This document shows positions 53,748 to 63,389 of a DNA stretch of 64,000 bases, one piece after another (position 1 is the stretch's first letter; each line of letters opens with the position of its first letter). The stretch spans positions 3,534,001 to 3,598,000 of the forward strand of contig NC_014618.1 in the NCBI RefSeq assembly GCF_000164865.1, written 5' to 3'. The notes below the pieces were generated by a model. It was not told where the DNA came from. It searched no databases and saw only the letters and a list, made by a program, of their open reading frames with translations. Made by a program: the position numbers and the translations under genes. Source of the DNA: [Enterobacter] lignolyticus SCF1. Its GTDB lineage: Bacteria > Pseudomonadota > Gammaproteobacteria > Enterobacterales > Enterobacteriaceae.

Positions 53748-55622
53748 TTACTGCTGCTGAGTGACGATATCGCCCAGCTTGATTTTCGCGTCTTTACGCA
53801 GGTTCGACATCATGGCTTCGAAGGCAATCTGCGCGTTGTTCTGCGTGATGCCCGCGACCATAGCCTTCTTCTGCGCTTCCGGCATGGTGCCGTCTTTCAC
53901 GCCGTCCAGCGAGACCAGCACCACGTTGCCCTGCATATCGCTGCCAACGCCGTAAACCGGCTTATCTTTCTGCGGCAGCGGCAGGGAGAACGCCGTCTGG
54001 CTCAGCGGGTCCTGGCCGGTGCGGCTCAGGGTGGTGGCCGGGCCAAAGCTCAGGCCAGCGGCTTTCATCGCCTCATCGCCCTTACCGGCGTTCAGCTCAG
54101 CCAGCAGCTTATCAGCATCCAGTTTTGCCTGCTGTTCCGCTTTGGTGTGCTTAACAATGTCGGTCACCTGCGCCTTCACGTCCGCCAGCGGCTTGACGGC
54201 CTCGGCTTTGTGTTCGCTGATGCGCAGCACAAACGCGCGGTCGCCATCGACGGTGATGATATCGGAGTTACTGCCAGGCGCGCCGTTTTCGCCCACCAGA
54301 CCGCCGTTGAAGATAGCGTCAGCCACCGGCTTGAAGTTCAGCTCAGAAGGCAGGCTATCACGGCCGAACCAGCCGGTTTCTACCGCCTTCATCCCGGCAA
54401 CCTGCTCAGCGCCCGCCAGAGATTCGTTATCATTGCTGGCGGCATCGCTCACTTTCTGCTGCAGGGCGTAGTAAGCGTCCAGCGCTTTTTCCTGCTTCAC
54501 TTTCGCGGCGATATCGTCACGGACCTCGGCCAACGGCTTCTCTTTCGCCGGCTGGACGTCGTCAAGACGGGCAACCAGGAATCCGACGGAAGAGGTAATC
54601 ACGCCGGACAGCTGGCCTTTCTCTTTCAGGCCCGCATTTTTCAGCTCATCCGGCGTCGTGGAGGCTTCCAGCCAGCCCATATCGCCGCCGTTTTTCGCGG
54701 AGATGATGTCGGCGGATTTTTCTTTTGCCAGCGCGGCGAAATCAGCGCCTTTGCTCAGCGCGTCCAGTACCGCTTTCGCGTCAGCTTCCGTTTTGGTCTG
54801 AATCACGCTGTAGCGTACGCGTTCCGGCTGGGTGAACTGTTCCTGATGCTGATCGTAGTAAGACTGGATATCGCTGTCGGAGGCGGTTTCCTGCATCGCG
54901 GCGGCATCGAGTTTGATGTAGCTCACGCGGAACTGCTCCGGCGACACGAATTCATTTTTGTGCTGCTCGTAGTAGCTGCTGATTTCCTGGTCGCTGACCT
55001 GCTGCTTCGCCGCCAGCGCGTCAACGTTGATTGTCGCTTCGCGTACGATGCGCTGCTGAGAAACCAGCGTCGCCAGCTGCTCGGTTTCACCCGGCAGCAT
55101 GAAATCAGTGCCGACGATGGCGTTGATCAGCTGCTGGGTTTCCAGCTGGTTGCGCAGCGCCTGGGCGTACTGATCGGCCGTCATCCCCATCTGGCTAACG
55201 ATGCCGTTAAAACGATCGTTATCAAATTTGCCGTTAGACTGGAATGCCTGGGTCTGGAAAATCGCCTGCTTCACCTGCTGGTCGCTGATGGCGAGACCGA
55301 GGTGCTTCGCGTACTGGTCGAGCAGCGCTTCGTCGATGAGACGGTTCAGCACCTGCTGGCGCAGCGTTTTCATGTAGTTTTCGTTAGCGGCAAGCTCCGA
55401 AAACCGATCGCCAAGCTGCTGCTGCATACGGTTACGCTCGCTGGCAACCGCATTTTCAAACTGCGAACGACCAATCTCCTGGCTATTCACTTTCGCGGCG
55501 TATGTATTGTTACCGCCAATCAGGTAGCTGCTCACGCCGGTCAAAATGAACGACACGATAATGATACCGAAAATAATCTTGAGCACGACGCTATTGGCTG
55601 CCGTACGTAAGGAGTCCATCAT
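53748..55622 (-). CDS. ppiD: PpiD, periplasmic folding chaperone anchored in the inner membrane
   Basis: A 624-residue chaperone that meets proteins leaving the SecYEG translocon. It has an N-terminal anchor (about 15-34, LKIIFGIIIVSFILTGVSSYL), SurA-like chaperone helices and a parvulin domain (about 265-355, IQTKTEADAKAVL ... GGDMGWL). The frame is open 38 codons upstream, but ATG 55622 gives the family start MMDSLRTAANS. It is downstream of hupB. The parvulin domain of the E. coli protein lacks clear isomerase activity. Confidence 0.95.
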   Translation of the reverse strand: MMDSLRTAANSVVLKIIFGIIIVSFILTGVSSYLIGGNNTYAAKVNSQEIGRSQFENAVASERNRMQQQLGDRFSELAANENYMKTLRQQVLNRLIDEALLDQYAKHLGLAISDQQVKQAIFQTQAFQSNGKFDNDRFNGIVSQMGMTADQYAQALRNQLETQQLINAIVGTDFMLPGETEQLATLVSQQRIVREATINVDALAAKQQVSDQEISSYYEQHKNEFVSPEQFRVSYIKLDAAAMQETASDSDIQSYYDQHQEQFTQPERVRYSVIQTKTEADAKAVLDALSKGADFAALAKEKSADIISAKNGGDMGWLEASTTPDELKNAGLKEKGQLSGVITSSVGFLVARLDDVQPAKEKPLAEVRDDIAAKVKQEKALDAYYALQQKVSDAASNDNESLAGAEQVAGMKAVETGWFGRDSLPSELNFKPVADAIFNGGLVGENGAPGSNSDIITVDGDRAFVLRISEHKAEAVKPLADVKAQVTDIVKHTKAEQQAKLDADKLLAELNAGKGDEAMKAAGLSFGPATTLSRTGQDPLSQTAFSLPLPQKDKPVYGVGSDMQGNVVLVSLDGVKDGTMPEAQKKAMVAGITQNNAQIAFEAMMSNLRKDAKIKLGDIVTQQQ

Positions 55623-55772
55623 GGTGTAATAACGCTCCGCTGTAGGTGACTGTATACCTCGCACAGCATAGCATGAGAGGCCGCTGCACGTGAGGGCGTA
55701 TTTTGACAAGAAAACGGGGTCATTGTCAGCCCGCAACTCGCCTAAAGTCGCAGAAAGTAAGGCTGGACAAAC

Positions 55773-55798
55773 AAAAAAGGCACATCAGTTGATGCGCC
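55773..55798 (-). terminator. Terminator of hupB
   Basis: Stem ggcacatcagttgatgcgcc (55779-55798, one G-T pair) preceded on the plus strand by AAAAAA, giving a T-run on the minus strand 37 bases after the hupB stop. Confidence 0.85.
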
Positions 55799-55834
55799 CT
55801 TGTACTTTGTCACGTTCCCTTAACGGGAAAGCGA

Positions 55835-56107
55835 TCAGTTTACCGCGTCTTTCAGAGCTTTACCTGCACGGAAACCCGGCACTTTAGCGGCAGCAATGGT
55901 GATCTCTTTACCTGTTTGCGGATTGCGACCAGTACGGGCAGCACGCTCTTTAACAGCAAAAGTACCAAAACCTACCAGTGCAACGTCATCCCCGGCCTGC
56001 AGAGACTCGGTAACGGAAGCAATCAAAGCATCTAACGCACGTCCAGCTGCAGCTTTAGAAATGTCCGCACCTGCAGCAATTTTGTCAATCAGTTGAGATT
56101 TATTCAC
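55835..56107 (-). CDS. hupB: HU beta, DNA-binding protein
   Basis: A 90-residue histone-like protein that, with HU alpha, compacts the nucleoid. It matches E. coli HupB (MNKSQLIDKIAAGADISKA), with the DNA-arm signature GFGTFAVKERAARTGRNPQTG at 46-66. It lies between lon and ppiD with its own upstream region (56108-56317), which also holds the lon terminator. Confidence 0.97.
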   Translation of the reverse strand: MNKSQLIDKIAAGADISKAAAGRALDALIASVTESLQAGDDVALVGFGTFAVKERAARTGRNPQTGKEITIAAAKVPGFRAGKALKDAVN

Positions 56108-56248
56108 TGTTCTCTTCCTCTCTTTATAATTTATATCGCACCTGAATCCTTCACGGTGCGACCGCGCAGCAGTTATATCAGGAGTGTCATGCCCTTACAA
56201 CACCCGTTGTTGATGACAGACCCATCCAGCAATCTAAATTAGCTATAC

Positions 56249-56286
56249 AAAAAAAGGCTGGCAAGTAGGATTTCACTCACCAGCCT
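56249..56286 (-). terminator. Terminator of lon
   Basis: Arms aggctgg (56255-56261) and ccagcct (56280-56286) with TTTTTTT following on the minus strand, 32 bases after the lon stop. Confidence 0.8.
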
Positions 56287-56317
56287 CGATTTTATTAGCG
56301 CTATTTGCGCGAGGTCA

Positions 56318-58672
56318 CTATTTTGTGGTCACAACCTGCATGCCAAAGGGCTCATTCTGCAGCGCAAGCGCCAGAACTTCCTCGATTCGCTTCACCGGAT
56401 GAATATCCAGATCGGCGATAACGTTATCCGGAATCTCTTCCAGGTCGCGTTTATTTTCATCAGGAATCAGAACAGTCTTAATGCCGCCGCGGTGTGCCGC
56501 CAGCAGTTTTTCCTTCAGACCACCGATCGGCAGCACCTGTCCGCGCAGAGTGATTTCACCGGTCATCGCCACATCGGCGCGAACCGGGTTGCCCGTCAGG
56601 CAGGAAACCAGCGCTGTACACATTGCGGTCCCCGCGCTTGGGCCATCCTTCGGCGTCGCCCCTTCCGGTACGTGCACGTGAATGTCGCGTTTTTCATAGA
56701 AGTCCGGGTTGATGCCCAGCTTCTCAGCGCGCGCGCGCACCACGGTCAGCGCCGCCTGGATAGACTCCTGCATTACTTCGCCCAGGGAACCGGTGTAGGT
56801 CAGCTTGCCTTTACCCGGCACGCAGGCGGTTTCGATCGTCAGCAGGTCGCCGCCGACTTCAGTCCACGCCAGACCGGTCACCTGGCCTACGCGGTTTTCG
56901 CTGTCAGCGCGGCCATAGTCGAAGCGCTGTACGCCGAGGAAGTCGTGCAGGTTATCGCCGTTAATCTCAATGTGCTTGAGCGATTTATCCAGCAGCAGCT
57001 GCTTCACCGCCTTACGGCACAGCTTGGAGATTTCACGCTCAAGGCTACGCACGCCCGCTTCGCGGGTGTAGTAGCGAATGATGCCGATAATGGCGCTGTC
57101 TTCGACCGTCAGCTCGCCTTTTTTCAGCGCGTTACGCTCAATCTGCTTCGGCAGCAGGTGCTGTTTAGCAATGTTCAGCTTTTCGTCTTCGGTATAACCG
57201 GACAGACGAATCACCTCCATACGGTCCAGCAGCGGCGCCGGAATGTTCATGGAGTTCGAGGTCGCCACAAACATCACGTCGCTGAGATCGTAATCCACTT
57301 CCAGATAGTGATCGCTGAACGCCACGTTCTGCTCTGGATCCAGCACCTCAAGCAGCGCAGATGCCGGATCGCCGCGCATGTCGGACGACATTTTGTCGAT
57401 CTCATCGAGCAGGAACAGTGGGTTTTTAACGCCCACTTTCGCCATTTTCTGGATAAGTTTCCCCGGCATCGAGCCGATGTAGGTGCGACGGTGACCGCGG
57501 ATTTCCGCCTCGTCACGGACGCCGCCCAGCGCCATGCGGATGTATTTACGTCCGGTGGCTTTGGCGATGGACTGCCCCAGCGAGGTTTTACCCACCCCCG
57601 GCGGCCCCACCAGGCACAGAATCGGGCCCTTAATTTTGTTCACACGGCTCTGCACCGCGAGATACTCAAGGATGCGGTCTTTGACTCGCTCAAGGCCGTA
57701 GTGATCGGTATCGAGGATTTCCTGGGCCTGACGCAGATCTTTTTTGACCTTGCTGCGGGTGTTCCACGGAACCTGCACCATCCACTCGATATAGCCGCGC
57801 ACCACGGTCGCTTCCGCAGACATCGGCGACATCATTTTCAGCTTCTGCAGCTCGGACTCGGCCTTCTCTTTTGCCTCTTTCGGCATCTTCGCCGCGTCGA
57901 TTCTACGCTTCAGCGCTTCGTTTTCGTCCGGCGCGTCGTCCATTTCGCCCAGCTCTTTCTGGATGGCTTTCATTTGCTCATTCAGATAGTACTCGCGCTG
58001 GGATTTCTCCATCTGCTTTTTCACGCGGTTGCGAATACGCTTCTCAACCTGCAGCAGATCGATTTCCGATTCCATCATCGCCATCAGATATTCCAGACGC
58101 TCGTTCACGTCGGACATCTCAAGCACGGACTGTTTGTCCGCCAGCTTCAGCGGCATATGCGCCGCAATGGTATCCGCCAGGCGCGCCGGATCGTCGATGC
58201 TGTTCAGCGACGTCAGCACTTCCGGTGGGATTTTCTTGTTGAGCTTGATGTAGCCTTCAAACTGGCTTATCGCCGTACGAACCAGCACTTCCTGCTCGCG
58301 CTCGTCGATAGACGGCGAGTCCAGATACTCCGCTTTCGCCGAGAAGTGATCGCCATTGTCTGACAGCGTGGTAATACGCGCGCGCTGCAGGCCTTCAACC
58401 AGCACCTTTACGGTACCGTCAGGCAGCTTCAGCATCTGCAAAATAGAGGCCACGGTCCCGACGGTGAAAAGATCGTTTACACCCGGCTCATCCGTTGACG
58501 CATCTTTTTGAGCAGCCAGCATGATTTTTTTATCATGATCCATGGCCGCTTCCAGACAACGGATAGATTTTTCCCGCCCTACAAACAAGGGAATGACCAT
58601 GTGCGGATAAACCACCACATCGCGCAACGGCAATACGGGGATTTCAATGCGTTCAGAACGCTCAGGATTCAT
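56318..58672 (-). CDS. lon: Lon, ATP-dependent protease
   Basis: A 784-residue hexameric cytosolic protease degrading damaged proteins and regulators such as SulA and RcsA. The N-terminal LON domain is at about 10-200, the AAA module has Walker A GPPGVGKTS near 356 and Walker B FLLDEIDK, and the protease domain carries Ser679 (DGPSAGTAM) with the conserved Lys in GLKEKLLAA. The frame is open 36 codons upstream, but ATG 58672 gives the E. coli start and length. A sigma-32 promoter precedes it. Confidence 0.98.
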   Translation of the reverse strand: MNPERSERIEIPVLPLRDVVVYPHMVIPLFVGREKSIRCLEAAMDHDKKIMLAAQKDASTDEPGVNDLFTVGTVASILQMLKLPDGTVKVLVEGLQRARITTLSDNGDHFSAKAEYLDSPSIDEREQEVLVRTAISQFEGYIKLNKKIPPEVLTSLNSIDDPARLADTIAAHMPLKLADKQSVLEMSDVNERLEYLMAMMESEIDLLQVEKRIRNRVKKQMEKSQREYYLNEQMKAIQKELGEMDDAPDENEALKRRIDAAKMPKEAKEKAESELQKLKMMSPMSAEATVVRGYIEWMVQVPWNTRSKVKKDLRQAQEILDTDHYGLERVKDRILEYLAVQSRVNKIKGPILCLVGPPGVGKTSLGQSIAKATGRKYIRMALGGVRDEAEIRGHRRTYIGSMPGKLIQKMAKVGVKNPLFLLDEIDKMSSDMRGDPASALLEVLDPEQNVAFSDHYLEVDYDLSDVMFVATSNSMNIPAPLLDRMEVIRLSGYTEDEKLNIAKQHLLPKQIERNALKKGELTVEDSAIIGIIRYYTREAGVRSLEREISKLCRKAVKQLLLDKSLKHIEINGDNLHDFLGVQRFDYGRADSENRVGQVTGLAWTEVGGDLLTIETACVPGKGKLTYTGSLGEVMQESIQAALTVVRARAEKLGINPDFYEKRDIHVHVPEGATPKDGPSAGTAMCTALVSCLTGNPVRADVAMTGEITLRGQVLPIGGLKEKLLAAHRGGIKTVLIPDENKRDLEEIPDNVIADLDIHPVKRIEEVLALALQNEPFGMQVVTTK

Positions 58673-58753
58673 AGAGCTCTCTCTTAGTTTAGTGTCCGCC
58701 AGGTAGTCGGTTGCGCAACTGTGCTTCACGCGACCGTTAACATGTGATCCAGT

Positions 58754-58781
58754 ATATGGGGATGATTCCCACACATTCAAC
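58754..58781 (-). promoter_or_regulatory. Sigma-32 heat-shock promoter of lon
   Basis: On the minus strand GTTGAAT (58781-58775), 13 bases, then CCCCATAT (58761-58754), about 82 bases before the lon ATG. The same bases form the lon heat-shock promoter of E. coli. Confidence 0.88.
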
Positions 58782-58799
58782 GCCCGGTTTACAGGAAAA

Positions 58800-58832
58800 A
58801 CAAAAGGGGGGATAAAATATCCCCCCTTTGCT
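58800..58832 (-). terminator. Terminator of clpX
   Basis: Stem aaaggggggat/atccccccttt around AAAAT, followed on the minus strand by TTTTGTTTTT, 25 bases after the clpX stop and before the lon promoter. Confidence 0.9.
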
Positions 58833-58856
58833 TAACTGACTGAGTCAACTGGTTAA

Positions 58857-60131
58857 TTATTCGCCAGATGCCTGCTGGGTCTCGGACTTGCCGTAAATCA
58901 GCAGCGGCTTGGATTGCCCGGCAATGACGGACTCATCAATCACCACTTTCTCGACATCTTCCATGGACGGCAGATCGTACATGGTGTCGAGCAGCGCCGC
59001 TTCCACGATAGAACGCAGGCCGCGGGCGCCGGTTTTACGCGCCATGGCTTTTCTGGCAATGGCGTCTAACGCTTCGTCGCGGAACTCTAAATCCACACCT
59101 TCAAGATTGAACAACGCCTGATATTGCTTGGTCAGGGCATTTTTCGGCTCTTTAAGGATCTGGATCAGCGCGTCTTCGCTGAGCTCGTTAAGGGTTGCCA
59201 CAACCGGCAGACGGCCGATGAACTCAGGGATCAGACCGAACTTGATCAGGTCTTCCGGCTCCGCCTGCGCCAGCAGTTCGCCTTCGTTGGCTTTTTCAGA
59301 TTTCGCTTTCACCGTCGCGCCAAAACCGATACCGGATCCGGTTTCCACACGATTGGCGATCACTTTATCCAGCCCGGCAAACGCGCCGCCGCAGATGAAC
59401 AGGATCTTCGACGTATCCACCTGCAGGAACTCCTGCTGCGGATGCTTACGCCCGCCCTGCGGCGGAACTGCGGCGATCGTGCCTTCGATAAGCTTCAGCA
59501 GCGCCTGCTGTACGCCTTCGCCGGACACGTCGCGAGTGATCGACGGGTTGTCAGACTTACGGGAAATCTTGTCGATTTCATCGATGTAGACAATGCCGCG
59601 CTGCGCTTTCTGCACGTCGTAATCGCACTTCTGCAGCAGCTTCTGAATGATATTTTCCACGTCTTCGCCGACGTATCCCGCCTCGGTCAGGGTCGTCGCA
59701 TCCGCCATGGTGAACGGAACGTCCAGCAGGCGAGCGAGCGTTTCCGCCAGCAGGGTTTTACCGGAGCCCGTCGGGCCAATCAGCAGAATGTTGCTTTTAC
59801 CCAGCTCTACGCCGTTGCTGGTATCGCCATTGCGCAGGCGCTTGTAGTGGTTGTATACCGCCACGGCCAGCACTTTTTTCGCTTTTTCCTGACCGATGAC
59901 GTAGTCATCGAGGTGATGGCGAATTTCATGCGGCGTTGGCAGCGCGCTGCGCTCGCGGTGCGGCGCAACTTCTTTAATCTCTTCGCGAATGATGTCGTTA
60001 CATAAATCAACGCATTCGTCGCAGATATACACGGACGGCCCGGCGATCAGTTTCCGCACTTCATGCTGGCTTTTGCCGCAGAAAGAGCAGTACAACAGTT
60101 TGCCTGAACCATCTTTGCGTTTATCTGTCAT
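58857..60131 (-). CDS. clpX: ClpX, ATPase and unfoldase of the ClpXP protease
   Basis: A 424-residue AAA+ unfoldase. The zinc-binding domain has Cys15, Cys18, Cys37 and Cys40; Walker A GPTGSGKT is near 119-126, Walker B VYIDEIDK follows, and the ClpP-docking loop contains GSGIGFGA. It recognises tags such as ssrA. It lies 105 bases downstream of clpP in the same direction, the usual clpPX operon. Confidence 0.98.
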   Translation of the reverse strand: MTDKRKDGSGKLLYCSFCGKSQHEVRKLIAGPSVYICDECVDLCNDIIREEIKEVAPHRERSALPTPHEIRHHLDDYVIGQEKAKKVLAVAVYNHYKRLRNGDTSNGVELGKSNILLIGPTGSGKTLLAETLARLLDVPFTMADATTLTEAGYVGEDVENIIQKLLQKCDYDVQKAQRGIVYIDEIDKISRKSDNPSITRDVSGEGVQQALLKLIEGTIAAVPPQGGRKHPQQEFLQVDTSKILFICGGAFAGLDKVIANRVETGSGIGFGATVKAKSEKANEGELLAQAEPEDLIKFGLIPEFIGRLPVVATLNELSEDALIQILKEPKNALTKQYQALFNLEGVDLEFRDEALDAIARKAMARKTGARGLRSIVEAALLDTMYDLPSMEDVEKVVIDESVIAGQSKPLLIYGKSETQQASGE

Positions 60132-60236
60132 CAGTCCAAACCTCTTTTATGTTCTTTGTGCCGCACATGACGACGCAAATGCCAATATCAACGGTATGCC
60201 GCCCTCTACAGTATAGCGGCACACCGGCATCTGGCA

Positions 60237-60860
60237 TTATTTACGATGGGTCAAAATAGAGTCGACCAGGCCGTACTCAACAGCTTCCGGGGCAGAGAGG
60301 AAGCGGTCACGCTCGGTGTCGCTTTCGATCTGCGCAAGGGATTGACCCGTGTGTTGCGCCATAAGTTCATTCATGCGCGCTTTAACCTTCAGGATTTCCC
60401 GGGCGTGGATCTCGATATCCGTCGCCTGGCCCTGATAGCCGCCGAGCGGCTGGTGAATCATGACCCGGGAATTCGGCAGGCAGAAACGCTTGCCCTTCGC
60501 CCCTGCGGTCAGCAGGAAAGCGCCCATAGAGGCCGCCTGTCCCATACAGATGGTGCTGACATCCGGCTTGATGAACTGCATGGTGTCATAAATTGACATC
60601 CCTGCGGTGATCACCCCGCCAGGAGAGTTAATGTACAGGTAGATATCTTTTTCCGGGTTTTCCGCTTCCAGGAACAGCATCTGCGCCACAATCAGGTTTG
60701 CCATGTGGTCTTCCACCTGGCCGGTCAGAAAGATCACGCGCTCCTTCAGCAGGCGGGAATAAATATCAAATGAACGTTCGCCGCGTGAGGTCTGTTCAAT
60801 GACCATCGGCACCAGGGCCATATGGGGTGCAAAGTTATCTCGTTCGCCACTGTATGACAT
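60237..60860 (-). CDS. clpP: ClpP, ATP-dependent protease proteolytic subunit
   Basis: A 207-residue serine protease forming a double heptamer with ClpX or ClpA. The catalytic triad is Ser111 (GQAASMGAF), His136 (MIHQPLGG) and Asp185. The first 14 residues (to PHM) are the propeptide removed by self-processing in E. coli. A sigma-32 promoter lies upstream at 60955-60983. It is followed by clpX and preceded by tig, as in E. coli. Confidence 0.98.
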   Translation of the reverse strand: MSYSGERDNFAPHMALVPMVIEQTSRGERSFDIYSRLLKERVIFLTGQVEDHMANLIVAQMLFLEAENPEKDIYLYINSPGGVITAGMSIYDTMQFIKPDVSTICMGQAASMGAFLLTAGAKGKRFCLPNSRVMIHQPLGGYQGQATDIEIHAREILKVKARMNELMAQHTGQSLAQIESDTERDRFLSAPEAVEYGLVDSILTHRK

Positions 60861-60954
60861 GTCCGTCTCCTGGATAAAATTGAAAATACCTGCTGTGCTG
60901 ATTGTAACCTTGCGGACGGATTATCAGCCAGTTTCTTTCACACTACTTACCCAC

Positions 60955-60983
60955 TAATGGGGTTTACAACGCTCTATTTCAAG
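60955..60983 (-). promoter_or_regulatory. Sigma-32 heat-shock promoter of clpPX
   Basis: On the minus strand CTTGAAA (60983-60977), 14 bases, then CCCCATTA (60962-60955), about 95 bases before the clpP ATG; a good sigma-32 match. Confidence 0.88.
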
Positions 60984-61056
60984 CATAACAATCTTTTGCT
61001 GTTACGCTAACACCGAAACGCCGTTTTTAGCACGTATGTGCATCTATCGCTGCAAT

Positions 61057-61090
61057 AAAAAAACCCGTCGCCGGAAGGCAACGGGTTTTT
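61057..61090 (-). terminator. Terminator of tig
   Basis: Arms aaacccgt and acgggttt around the inner gccgg/ggca loop, with TTTTTTT on the minus strand, about 30 bases after the tig stop. Confidence 0.88.
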
Positions 61091-61120
61091 CGTTCAAACT
61101 TTGTACCAGAGAGACGTTAA

Positions 61121-62419
61121 TTACGCCGGCTGGTTCATCAGTTCGTTGAAGGTAGTGGCTTTTTCAGACACTTTAGCCTGGTTCAGAACGGCTTCAACAG
61201 CCTGCTCTTCCAGCGCTACGTTGCGCATGTTGTCCATCAGCTCTTTGTTTTTGCTGTAGAACTCGACAACTTCTGACGGATCTTCGTAAGCAGAAGCCAT
61301 CTCTTCGATCAGGCCCTGTACGCGCGCTTCGTCAGCTTTCAGCTCGTTGGAACGAATCACTTCGCCCAGCAGCAGACCCACGACAACGCGGCGTTTAGCC
61401 TGCTCTTCGAACAGCTCGCGCGGCAGTTCCAGAGCCTGCTTCTCGTTACCGCCGAAACGCTGTGCAGCCTGACGGCGCAGAACGTCGATTTCGCCGTCGA
61501 TCAGCGCAGCCGGAACGTCGATGTCGTTCGCTTTCACCAGACCTTCAATCGCCTGAGACTTGATGCGGTTACGCACCGCGCCTTTCAGCTCGCGCTCCAT
61601 GTTTTTACGCACTTCAGCGCGCAGGCCGTCTACTGAGCCATCTTCAACGCCGAAACGTTTGATGAACTCTGCGGTCAGCTCCGGCAGCTCACGCTCTTCA
61701 ACTTTCTTCAGGTTAATGACGAATTTCGCCGCTTTACCTTTCAGGTTTTCAGCGTGGTACTCTTCCGGGAAGGTCACGTCGATGGTGAACTCTTCGCCCG
61801 CTTTGCGACCTTTGATGCCGTCTTCAAAGCCCGGGATCATGCGGCCCTGGCCCATCGCCAGAACGAAATCGGTGGCTTTGCCGCCTTCGAACTCTTCGCC
61901 GTCAACAGAACCGGTGAAGTCAACGGTAACGCGGTCTTCTGCGTCTACAGCGCCATCTTTGTCTTTCCAGGTCGCCTGCTGCTTACGCAGGGTGTCCAGC
62001 ATGCCGTCAACGTCGGCTTCGGTCACTTCAACAACCGGTTTTTCAACTTCGATGGTGTTCAGGTCTTTCAGCGCAACTTCCGGGTACACTTCAAACTCAA
62101 CCGCGTAGGTGAAGTCTTCGCCCAGTTTGTATTCGCCCGGCACGTAGTTCGGCGCGCCAGCCGGATTGATTTTTTCTTTGATGATCGCGTCAACGAAGTT
62201 GCGGCTCATCAGGTCGCCCAGCACGTCCTGGCGTACAGAAGCGCCATAACGCTGAGCAACGACGTTCATCGGTACTTTGCCCTTACGGAAACCGTCAATG
62301 CGAACTTTTTTCGCTACGTTGACCAGCTCGCTTTTTACAGCGGTCTCGATGCTGTCAGCAGCGATAGTAATCGTTACACGGCGGCCAAGGCCCTGAGTGG
62401 TTTCAACTGAAACTTGCAT
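61121..62419 (-). CDS. tig: Trigger factor
   Basis: A 432-residue ribosome-bound chaperone that meets nascent chains. The N-terminal ribosome-binding domain has the GFRKGKVP loop (44-51), the FKBP-type isomerase domain is at about 150-240 (DRVTVDFTGSVDGEEFEGG), and the helical C-terminal arms follow. Length equals E. coli TF. It is the first gene before clpP. Upstream, 62420-62767 contains only regulatory sequence and the bolA terminator. Confidence 0.97.
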   Translation of the reverse strand: MQVSVETTQGLGRRVTITIAADSIETAVKSELVNVAKKVRIDGFRKGKVPMNVVAQRYGASVRQDVLGDLMSRNFVDAIIKEKINPAGAPNYVPGEYKLGEDFTYAVEFEVYPEVALKDLNTIEVEKPVVEVTEADVDGMLDTLRKQQATWKDKDGAVDAEDRVTVDFTGSVDGEEFEGGKATDFVLAMGQGRMIPGFEDGIKGRKAGEEFTIDVTFPEEYHAENLKGKAAKFVINLKKVEERELPELTAEFIKRFGVEDGSVDGLRAEVRKNMERELKGAVRNRIKSQAIEGLVKANDIDVPAALIDGEIDVLRRQAAQRFGGNEKQALELPRELFEEQAKRRVVVGLLLGEVIRSNELKADEARVQGLIEEMASAYEDPSEVVEFYSKNKELMDNMRNVALEEQAVEAVLNQAKVSEKATTFNELMNQPA

Positions 62420-62767
62420 CTTATTACCTCAAAAAAATCACAGTGCTCGGTCAACTCTGAAAGCGTGTATCGCGCGCTTCGCAGAACCGGGATGTTCTCT
62501 ATTATTCAGAATCACATTCCCTGTCGCCAGAATCATCCCGAAGACGTTCCTAAAATTAAGACGCCGCATTATAGCGGCATCACCAGGGTGAGTCGAGAAC
62601 GGTTGTCGCGCCAGACTGCGGCTTTTTTCACATTTCCTGGCTATTTTTCATCTAAAAAATCACATTTACGCCGATTTTTCAGACAAAACAAAACGGCCCG
62701 CAGGCCGTTTCTCATTAATTCTGTACGCAACATACTGGAAAAGCTCCGGCAGTTGCAAATGCGAATT
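62420..62767. other. tig-bolA intergenic region
   Basis: About 350 bases with no supported gene. It holds the tig leader and promoter region and, at 62691-62710, the palindrome aaacggcccgcaggccgttt with TTGTTTTG after it on the minus strand, a good terminator for bolA. Short frames across it have no ribosome site. Confidence 0.75.
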
Positions 62768-63085
62768 TTACGCAATCGTCCCCGCACCACGGCACGGTGG
62801 CGACGCAAAGACGGTATCCTGCAGGTTCGCCCACTCCTTAATGGTGTAGGTATGCAACGCCAGAGCGTGCACGGTGGTTGAGAGTTCAGCCGTTAAGGTA
62901 CTGTAAATCATCCGGTGACGATTAAGGAAACGCTCCCCGGTGAAACGATCGCTCACCAGCACCACTTTGAAATGGCTTTCAGAGCCAGCCGGAACATTAT
63001 GGCGATAGCTTTCGTCCACCACCTCAAGGAACACGGGAGTAAACGCTGCCCTTAATTTATCTTCGATTTGCTCACGTATCATCAT
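62768..63085 (-). CDS. bolA: BolA, stress-induced morphology and iron-sulfur partner protein
   Basis: A 105-residue protein, same length as E. coli BolA (MMIREQIEDKL; end PPCRGAGTIA). The class II KH-like fold carries the conserved VSDRFTGERFLNRHRMIY and the His motif VHALALHTYT that binds [2Fe-2S] with monothiol glutaredoxin. It is a transcription regulator of cell shape and biofilm in stationary phase. It is divergent from yajG. Confidence 0.97.
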   Translation of the reverse strand: MMIREQIEDKLRAAFTPVFLEVVDESYRHNVPAGSESHFKVVLVSDRFTGERFLNRHRMIYSTLTAELSTTVHALALHTYTIKEWANLQDTVFASPPCRGAGTIA

Positions 63086-63389
63086 GAAATGACTCCTCCG
63101 ACAACGCTGAGATGCCGCCCATCCCTTTAAATGTTAGCCGCTTTTACCGACTCCATTACAGAAACACAACAAAAATTTAGCTTTCACCCGCCTTTTTCAG
63201 TCAAACGTATGAAGATGTCGAACTCTTTCATCAGATTCATCGTAAAAATCAATCTTAAATCGCTGGCTGGCTCAGAAAACGCACAGTACGGCGAAATTAG
63301 CTGCGTTGCCCCTTCCCCTCGCCGTTGGCGATGCTATGATGGCGAGAATTTTTTCGCCCGATGAACAACAGTCCGTTGAGAACCTAAAC
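63086..63389. promoter_or_regulatory. Divergent bolA/yajG promoter region
   Basis: About 300 bases without a gene. For yajG an extended -10 box (TGC-TATGAT, 63332-63340) lies about 50 bases before its ATG, with no good -35. For bolA no single promoter could be picked by eye. Confidence 0.5.

Noticed and set aside
63361..63387. An eight-codon leader frame before yajG
   Set aside because: Too short and without regulatory residues or a visible ribosome site to claim a leader peptide.
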